IMG/VR virus record: IMGVR_UViG_3300017710_000013
Coordinates: 1 to 37,144 of that record
DNA from: a virus
Reading direction: 5' to 3' (one strand)
DNA: 37,144 nt
The notes under the pieces were generated by a model that did not search any database, had not been told where the DNA came from, and was given only the letters and a program-made list of their open reading frames with translations. This document shows, piece by piece, positions 31,617 to 37,144 of this stretch. The first letter of the stretch is position 1; each line of letters opens with the position of its first letter. The translations under genes were made by a program, and so were the position numbers.

Positions 31617-32176
31617 TGCCGGACCTAAACTTCCAATCCCTCCTCGACGCCATCCAACGCCAAGAGAGCAGCGTAAACCGCGACGATCCAAACGAGGTCA
31701 CAAAGCCTCTCCCATTGGTCAACCCGAAAAGCGGCGCACGCGGCCAGATGCAAGTGGTGCCCGGCGCCGCAATGAAGCCGGGCTACGCGGCACAGGGCGC
31801 GAGGGATGTGTTTGATATCGCTGAAGAAATGTTCGGCCAGAAGTTTGAGCGCAACGAGCAGACCGCGAAGGATCTGCTCGACATCCCCGAGGTCAACCGC
31901 GCCTACGCCGAGACATACATGCGAGCCATGATCGAGCGCTTCGACGGCGACATCGACAAGGCGGTGGGTGCGTATAACGCCGGACCCGGTCGCATGCTAG
32001 ACGCCGACGGCAAGTATTACAACTTGCCGCCAGAGACGCAAAACTACATTGGTAATGTGCGCCAATATTACAATCAGGCGACTGGCGACAACTACGGCAT
32101 CACAGTGTCACCGACGCCACGCATGCGCCCCGGCAGCGTAAGGCCGAAGGCACGCCCCGGAGGATTACTCGGCTAA
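31616..32176 (+). CDS. Virion lytic transglycosylase (SLT)
   Basis: A 186-residue soluble lytic transglycosylase. RQESSVN gives the catalytic Glu17, ARGQMQVVPGAA (about 46-57) and AYNAGPGR (about 119-126) are conserved SLT motifs, followed by Tyr-rich strands. It cuts peptidoglycan glycan strands, most likely from the virion to open the cell wall for DNA ejection, as with T7 gp16-type domains. It is linked by TAATG overlaps to both neighbours, so it is expressed as a set. Confidence 0.8.
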   Translation: MPDLNFQSLLDAIQRQESSVNRDDPNEVTKPLPLVNPKSGARGQMQVVPGAAMKPGYAAQGARDVFDIAEEMFGQKFERNEQTAKDLLDIPEVNRAYAETYMRAMIERFDGDIDKAVGAYNAGPGRMLDADGKYYNLPPETQNYIGNVRQYYNQATGDNYGITVSPTPRMRPGSVRPKARPGGLLG

Positions 32177-33864
32177 TGGATCTACGTTACTACGTCCCAC
32201 CAGAATTACGCGGCGCCTACGACATGGCGAGCACCGCCGGCAGCGGCATCTACAACTTGCTGAGCTCCTTCCAGAGCGACCCAGTCGGCACGAATAAGGC
32301 GATAGGGCGCGGCATGATCGAGGACGTAGTCGGCGTCGCCACCGACCCAGTGGGCACGGTTAAAGACTTCGCCGGGACAGTTGGCCGGGGCTTGACCTAT
32401 ACCGCCGCCGACAAGTTGATGGAGATGTTTGGCGTCGAGGCCAAAGACGCAGAGCCATATATGCTTGAGGCGTCAAACAAGGCTCTGGCGTCCGACAGGG
32501 CTGCCGCTTTAGGTTCAGTGGCGTCTGTAGTGCCTGGAGTTGGGCCCGCCATTCGAACTGCCAGTCGCTTAGAGGTTGATCCAAATTCGATGGGCTCTCT
32601 GCTCGGGAATGTCCGGCTGCGGCCAGAGGTTGGAGAGACTGAGATTATGCGTGGCTCAGATTACTTCGAGCCTCCTCGGGCTGGCGGTGGTCGCGCTAAA
32701 GACCCTGCGCTGTTTACCCCGTTCTCGCAAAACGTAAAGCAGAAGACAGCCCCATATAATTGGGAGGTTGAGACGAGTTCTGTAGATGCAGGCTACACCG
32801 CTCCCACATTAATTACGCCTTCAGAGATGCAAGGCACAGATATGTATTTTCTAGCTGGAGATCGCACGGCGGGCGGCCGGGAAGTAAGTCGTGTTGGCCA
32901 GTTAAAATTGCAGCGGCCTGTGCGATTAGAGGCTGGCGGCGAGTATATGGACACTGATGATGTGTGGGCATCTCATTCTGGCGTTATGAAACCAAAGCAA
33001 AACGTGTTCTCAAGCCCAGAAAACTTAGGTCGTGATATTCGCGTCGGATTTAGCCCAATGGGCGAGAGGTCAGGTGACTTTGCAAAGCATCAGGGTCAGC
33101 TCTATTCTGAGATGTTATACTCTTCTGAGATGCCGAAGAAGACTGTTAAGCAAGTCAACTCAGAGCTAAAGTCTATTGTCGCAGACTTTAGGCAGAAATC
33201 TCTCAAAAGGCAAAACAAGCAGCGAGAGAAAGATGGCCTCAAGCCACTCACCCGCGTAAATCTTTCAGATATACCAAGCGTGGATAGCCCGGAGTTTAGA
33301 GATTGGTTTGACACTCAATCCCCAGAGCAAGTCAGAAAGCCATTCCTTCAGAGAATGGATAAGGCTGACATGAAGGGGCTAAGCGGTTTGCCGGATGTGG
33401 GTGAAATGCGATTTGCCGCTACAAACCCAGATCTTGTGCAATCTCCCAGCTTCAGCTCCGGGTATCGTTTTGCCACTCCCGATATATCCAGAGGCCTTCT
33501 GTCTGCGGATCATCCCTCATACGACACTAAGCTATCGAAGAAGTCGGGCACAGGGTCTCAGACGTTTGGCGTAGATGTCCCATGGACTATCTCAGCTCGC
33601 GACACTGCCCTGCCAAGACTGGCGCAAGCCGCTCTTGAGAAAGGCACATTTTATCCGGGCCAAAACATGCCGTTTTCTGGCAGATCCTACACGCTGCCGT
33701 CAGATCAGCGCGTCTTCACGATGAACCCGAAGACGATGCAGGCCGGCGATCAGCAGTACGTTGACGAAGCATCCACATATATAGATCGCTTTAATCGTGG
33801 CGGAATAGAAGACGCAACTCGATATGAGATGAACCTGATCGAAGCATATTTGAGGGGGCTTTAA
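32176..33864 (+). CDS. Large putative ejected effector-like protein
   Basis: A 562-residue protein. Residues 1-130 contain GIYNLLSSFQSDPVGTNKAIGRGMIEDVVGVATDP and a Gly/Ala-rich start similar to other ejected proteins. The body (150-480) has no recognised domain and is visibly more AT-rich than its surroundings, suggesting an exchanged module. The C-terminal part (SYTLPSDQRVFTMNPKTMQAG) is again typical. Its 5' end overlaps the transglycosylase gene. By analogy with polyvalent ejected proteins I infer a protein delivered with DNA; function unknown. Confidence 0.45.
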   Translation: MDLRYYVPPELRGAYDMASTAGSGIYNLLSSFQSDPVGTNKAIGRGMIEDVVGVATDPVGTVKDFAGTVGRGLTYTAADKLMEMFGVEAKDAEPYMLEASNKALASDRAAALGSVASVVPGVGPAIRTASRLEVDPNSMGSLLGNVRLRPEVGETEIMRGSDYFEPPRAGGGRAKDPALFTPFSQNVKQKTAPYNWEVETSSVDAGYTAPTLITPSEMQGTDMYFLAGDRTAGGREVSRVGQLKLQRPVRLEAGGEYMDTDDVWASHSGVMKPKQNVFSSPENLGRDIRVGFSPMGERSGDFAKHQGQLYSEMLYSSEMPKKTVKQVNSELKSIVADFRQKSLKRQNKQREKDGLKPLTRVNLSDIPSVDSPEFRDWFDTQSPEQVRKPFLQRMDKADMKGLSGLPDVGEMRFAATNPDLVQSPSFSSGYRFATPDISRGLLSADHPSYDTKLSKKSGTGSQTFGVDVPWTISARDTALPRLAQAALEKGTFYPGQNMPFSGRSYTLPSDQRVFTMNPKTMQAGDQQYVDEASTYIDRFNRGGIEDATRYEMNLIEAYLRGL

Positions 33865-34019
33865 AAATTGCGCTCTTGCTCAATTATATCTTCAATGATC
33901 TCCACCACGTTTTTCGGCAAATCGCCCTCGCGGTCTAAGAGCATAAATGCCAGTGAGTATATGCCGGCGCGAAGCGGATCTGTCAGATCCAATTCGCCAT
34001 CTGTATTATTTTTATCCAT
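33861..34019 (-). CDS. Small acidic protein
   Basis: A 52-residue ORF with GGGAGG nine bases upstream. Acidic and helical (LAFMLLDREGDLPKNVVEIIEDIIEQE). It converges with the ejected protein gene, overlapping its stop by four bases, and diverges from the portal gene with a CtrA box between. Function unknown. Good ribosome site and shared promoter region support it, despite its small size. Confidence 0.6.
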   Translation of the reverse strand: MDKNNTDGELDLTDPLRAGIYSLAFMLLDREGDLPKNVVEIIEDIIEQERNF

Positions 34020-34050
34020 AGTGTTATCCTCCCAGTTGAAGCCTCAACAG

Positions 34051-34065
34051 TTAACACAGTGTTAA
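34051..34065 (+). promoter_or_regulatory. CtrA box, divergent gap 4 (perfect core)
   Basis: TTAA-N7-TTAA, followed by A instead of C, lies between the small acidic gene (start 34019, minus) and the portal gene (34090, plus). Distance to the portal ATG is 25 bases from the end of the box, so it may overlap the -10 or -35 region. It resembles box 2 in its central bases. Confidence 0.7.
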
Positions 34066-34089
34066 ACAAAGCGCAAGAAGGGCCATAAG

Positions 34090-36213
34090 ATGGACTATGA
34101 AGCAAATAAAATGGCCTCCGAGCTTGAGGCGATGTTGAACCCGGAAGTCATGGACGAAGTCGAGTTGCAGGGCATCGTCGGTCGTGAGATCGAGGACGCC
34201 ATAGACTACATCGACAACTATGTCAGCCCGGACCGCGCCTTGGCGACCAAATACTACCGCGGCGAGCCATTCGGCAACGAGGAAGAGGGCCGCAGCCAAG
34301 TCGTCAGCATGGACGTACGGGATACCGTACAGGCGATCATGCCGTCACTGATGCGCGTGTTCCACGGATCCGACGAGAGCGTGTCATATATTCCGACTGG
34401 CCCCGAGGATGTCGAGAACGCGCAGCAGGCAACAGACTACGCAAATTTCGTGATGAACCGCGACAACAACGGCTTTCTTGTCATGCACAGCGCGTTCAAG
34501 GATGCACTGATCCGCAAGGTCGGCATCATCAAGTGCTTCTGGGAGGACAAGACCGAAGTCGAGACTTTCCACATGACTGGCCTCGACGACGCGGCTTTGG
34601 CTGCAATTGCCGCCGACCCAGCCGCTGAGATCACCGTGCAGTCGTCCGAGACTGTCGGCGAGCCCCAGATCGACCCCATGACCGGCGAGTTTATCATGCC
34701 ACCCATGGTGCACGACGTCACAGTCGAATATGTGCGCCCAGACGGCCGCGTGCAGATCGAGGCAGTCCCGCCGGAAGAGTTTCTTATCTCCCGCGAGGCC
34801 AAGTCGATTTCAGAGGCGTCATACGTCGGCCACCGCCGCATCATCACAGTCTCCGAGCTGGTGTCGATGGGTTACGCCGAAGAGGACGTTGAAAATCTGG
34901 CGTCGGCCCACGACGACATGAACACGAACGTCGAGCGCCGCACACGCAACCCGGCCCTGACCAACGAGATGAATGCGCGCAACGACGACGCAATGCGCAA
35001 GGTGGCCTACACAGAAAGCTACATCCGCGTGGACTACGACGGCGACGGCGTCGCTGAATTGCGCAAGGTCTGCACCGCCGGCGACGGAAACAAAGTTTTG
35101 CGCAACGAGGCAATCGACATGGCGCCGTTCTGCTCATTCTGCCCAGAGCCAGAGGCGCATGACTTCTTCGGGCTTAGTGTCGCAGACGTGGTCATGGACA
35201 TTCAGCGCATCAAGTCAAACGTCATGCGCAACACGCTCGACAGCTTGGCGATGTCAATCCACCCGCGCATCGCTGTGACCGAGGGCATGGTCAATCTAGA
35301 TGACGCAATGTCGACCGAAGTCGGCTCGATCATCCGCCAGCGCTCCGCCGGCCAGATACAAGTCTTGTCGATGCCATTCGTCGGCCAACAGGCGTTCCCA
35401 GTCATGCAATACATGGACGAGGTCAAGGAGGCCCGTACAGGCGTTTCTAAGGCGTCTATGGGTTTAGATGCAGCAGCGCTCCAGAGCAGCACTGCCGGCG
35501 CTGTAAACGCCACTGTGGCGGCCGCACAGCAGCACATAGAGTTGATCGCCCGGATCTTTGCCGAGACTGGCATGAAAGACTTATTCAAGATCATCTTGAA
35601 GCTAATTACCACGCACCAAGACCAGCCGCGCATGGTTCGCCTGCGCAATAAATTTGTGCAGATCGACCCACGCGCTTGGGATGCCAAGATGGACGTCTCA
35701 GTGAATGTGGCCCTCGGACGTGGCACTGACACCGAGCGCATGATGATGATGCGCCAAATTGGTGAAATGCAGAAAGAGGCTCTGGCCACAATGGGCCAAG
35801 TCAACCCGCTGACCGACATTTCCAAGCTGTCAAACACGCTCAAGTCTATGACAGAGCTGGCGGGCTTCAAAGACACGTCGCAGTTCTGGAGCGATCCGGC
35901 TGACTTCCGTCCGCCGCCACCAGACAACAAGCCAGACATCAACGAGCAGCTCATCCAAGTGCAGATCCAACAGATCCAAGCGGACATGCAGAAGAAGGCG
36001 GCCGAGCTACAGCTCAAGCGCGAGAATATGGTCATGGAAGACGACCGCAAGCGCGACGAGCTGGAGGCCGAGCTGTTCGTGAAGGCGGAAGAGTTGCAGG
36101 CGAAGTATGGCACGCAGCTTAACGTCGAAAAGATCCGCTCCGAGCTGGCAATCAATCGCGAGATCATGCGAGGTCAGGTTGACGTGATTAAGGAGGCCGC
36201 GCGTGAAGAGTAA
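34090..36213 (+). CDS. Portal protein
   Basis: A 707-residue portal, with GAAGGG upstream. Residues 30-60 (VGREIEDAIDYIDNYVSPDRALATKYY), 75-105 (QVVSMDVRDTVQAIMPSLMRVF) and a PEAHDFFGLSVADVVMDIQRIKSNVMRN stretch in the middle are characteristic of P22/SU10-like portals, with a beta wing and a long C-terminal helix (600-700) rich in Gln, Glu, Lys for the barrel. It forms the dodecameric DNA channel at one vertex and receives the adaptor ring. The next gene starts inside its 3' end at GTG. Confidence 0.85.
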   Translation: MDYEANKMASELEAMLNPEVMDEVELQGIVGREIEDAIDYIDNYVSPDRALATKYYRGEPFGNEEEGRSQVVSMDVRDTVQAIMPSLMRVFHGSDESVSYIPTGPEDVENAQQATDYANFVMNRDNNGFLVMHSAFKDALIRKVGIIKCFWEDKTEVETFHMTGLDDAALAAIAADPAAEITVQSSETVGEPQIDPMTGEFIMPPMVHDVTVEYVRPDGRVQIEAVPPEEFLISREAKSISEASYVGHRRIITVSELVSMGYAEEDVENLASAHDDMNTNVERRTRNPALTNEMNARNDDAMRKVAYTESYIRVDYDGDGVAELRKVCTAGDGNKVLRNEAIDMAPFCSFCPEPEAHDFFGLSVADVVMDIQRIKSNVMRNTLDSLAMSIHPRIAVTEGMVNLDDAMSTEVGSIIRQRSAGQIQVLSMPFVGQQAFPVMQYMDEVKEARTGVSKASMGLDAAALQSSTAGAVNATVAAAQQHIELIARIFAETGMKDLFKIILKLITTHQDQPRMVRLRNKFVQIDPRAWDAKMDVSVNVALGRGTDTERMMMMRQIGEMQKEALATMGQVNPLTDISKLSNTLKSMTELAGFKDTSQFWSDPADFRPPPPDNKPDINEQLIQVQIQQIQADMQKKAAELQLKRENMVMEDDRKRDELEAELFVKAEELQAKYGTQLNVEKIRSELAINREIMRGQVDVIKEAAREE

Positions 36214-36445
36214 GCAGCAAATCATCGACGACGGCCGTCAGGCTGAGCGTCTTCTAGGTGACACCGATCTCAACCGCTTCATGGACGAGATCGAACAGAA
36301 TTGTTGGGCGGAGTTTAAGTCGACTGCGCCCAGCGACAAGGACAGCCGGGAGGCTGTTTACATGCAACTGCGTGGCGTTGAAATGGTTCGCCAGACGCTG
36401 CGCGCAATGGTGGATAATGGGTCTATTGAGAAAAAGAGAAAATAG
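36203..36445 (+). CDS. Small unknown protein after portal
   Basis: An 80-residue soluble protein, GTG start with AAGGAGG six bases upstream, overlapping the portal end by 11 bases. Charged and helical (IIDDGRQAERLLGDTDLNRFMDEIEQ; VEMVRQTLRAMVDNG). No family recognised. Lies between portal and scaffold, so it is probably a minor head protein. Confidence 0.55.
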   Translation: MKSKQQIIDDGRQAERLLGDTDLNRFMDEIEQNCWAEFKSTAPSDKDSREAVYMQLRGVEMVRQTLRAMVDNGSIEKKRK

Positions 36446-36466
36446 GCCTATAATAGGAGATAAGCT

Positions 36467-37144
36467 ATGGCAGATAACAACACCCCGCAAGGGATTGGGT
36501 TGTCAGAAGCACAAAATGCAATCAGCGCCATGATGGCACCCTCGCAAGAGGACAATGCTCCAGAGGCTGATGCGCTACAGGTCGAAGACACAGAATATGT
36601 GGAAGAGGCCGAAATGTCGGATGACGCAGGCGAAGAGCAATCTTTTGACGCAGAGGCCGACGATCTTGAAGGCGAGGAAATCGAGGACGAGGACCAAGAC
36701 CAATCTCAAGAAGGCGACATCCTCGCGGCTACGGTCGAAGTGGATGGCGAGGAGATCACGGTCGAGGAAGCCCGAAACGGTTATCTGAGGCAGAGAGATT
36801 ACACCCGCAAGACGCAGGCGCTGGCTGAGAAGACGAAAGAGGTCTCCGCAGTTCAGTCTGAGTTGGACCGGGAACGTGCACAGTATGCTGAGCTGTTACC
36901 GCAAATTGCGGAGCAGTTGAAGCAATCGGTAGAGGCCGAGCCAGACTGGGATACTCTGTATGACACGGACCCCGCTTTGGCCGCGAAGGCTGAACGGCAA
37001 TGGCGGAAACAGTTAGAGCAGAAGCAAATGCAGATGCAGGCTGTGACGCAAGAGCAGGCGCGATTGAACGAGTTGCAACAACAAAGAATGCAACAAGCGA
37101 AGGCGCAGTTCGTGGAGCAGCAGCGGGAAATACTCCCCGACCTA
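36467..37144 (+). CDS. Capsid scaffolding protein, N-terminal part
   Basis: The 5' part (226 codons to the window end, of which the last 41 repeat the start of the window). N-terminal part is Asp/Glu-rich (residues 27-92) with a segment AATVEVDGEEITVEEARNGYLRQRDYTRKTQ (about 94-124, quoted in parts) that is typical of phage capsid scaffolds of this group, followed by coiled coils. It runs in frame into position 1. Together it makes 337 residues. AGGAG is six bases before ATG. Confidence 0.75.
   Translation, partial: MADNNTPQGIGLSEAQNAISAMMAPSQEDNAPEADALQVEDTEYVEEAEMSDDAGEEQSFDAEADDLEGEEIEDEDQDQSQEGDILAATVEVDGEEITVEEARNGYLRQRDYTRKTQALAEKTKEVSAVQSELDRERAQYAELLPQIAEQLKQSVEAEPDWDTLYDTDPALAAKAERQWRKQLEQKQMQMQAVTQEQARLNELQQQRMQQAKAQFVEQQREILPDL
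37022..37144. repeat. Terminal overlap, copy 2
   Basis: Identical to positions 1-123. The frame of the scaffold gene continues across the join without change, which supports a circular map. Confidence 0.9.

Overview
The window is the essentially complete genome of a tailed, short-tailed (podovirus-like) phage of about 37.0 kb. The last 123 bases repeat the first 123 exactly, so the contig closes into a circle of 37,021 bp, and one gene (scaffolding protein) is split by the cut. Capsid and portal look like the SU10-type podovirus set. No tRNA, integrase, DNA polymerase, RNA polymerase, CRISPR array or transposon was recognised. The sequence is moderately GC-rich. Four exact or near matches to the alphaproteobacterial CtrA site (TTAA-N7-TTAA) occur, one in each of the four divergent intergenic gaps, so I infer an alphaproteobacterial, probably aquatic, host whose cell-cycle regulator may time phage transcription.

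Layout (circular). Plus strand 30738-37021 and on through 1-15264 is one long virion block: ejected/structural proteins including a lytic transglycosylase, portal, scaffold, major capsid protein, adaptor, S74-type tail fibre, small tail proteins, chaperone-like protein, poly-glycine adhesin, nozzle-like protein and three large internal or tail proteins. 15596-17951 (+) holds small genes, several with DNA-binding or zinc-binding character, and a likely nested gene. 22342-18110 (-) is a lysis operon: membrane/coiled-coil protein, lipoprotein, two secreted proteins with a long overlap, EF-hand membrane protein, holin, two tiny basic proteins, M15 endolysin and a PD-(D/E)XK nuclease. 22467-29978 (+) is DNA metabolism and packaging: ribbon-helix-helix protein, RuvC-like resolvase, RecB-type exonuclease, SSB-like protein, TOPRIM primase-helicase, an origin-like GGTGTGG repeat cluster, a protein with an SSB-like acidic tail, small and large terminase. 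Three small genes or operons (15468-15268, 30487-29975, 34019-33861) run on the minus strand from the divergent gaps.

How it works together. The phage appears to use host polymerases: it brings its own primase-helicase, SSB, exonuclease and resolvase, and probably recruits host factors at the repeat cluster by the replication genes. Two genes expected to be highly expressed (capsid and SSB-like) are each followed by a C-UUCG-G hairpin, suggesting attenuation or mRNA protection. The most interesting signals are the CtrA-like boxes shared by all divergent promoters, an almost duplicated promoter/leader at 15.56 kb and 30.5 kb, the origin-like repeats, the nested gene at 17.2 kb, and the EF-hand protein in the lysis operon.
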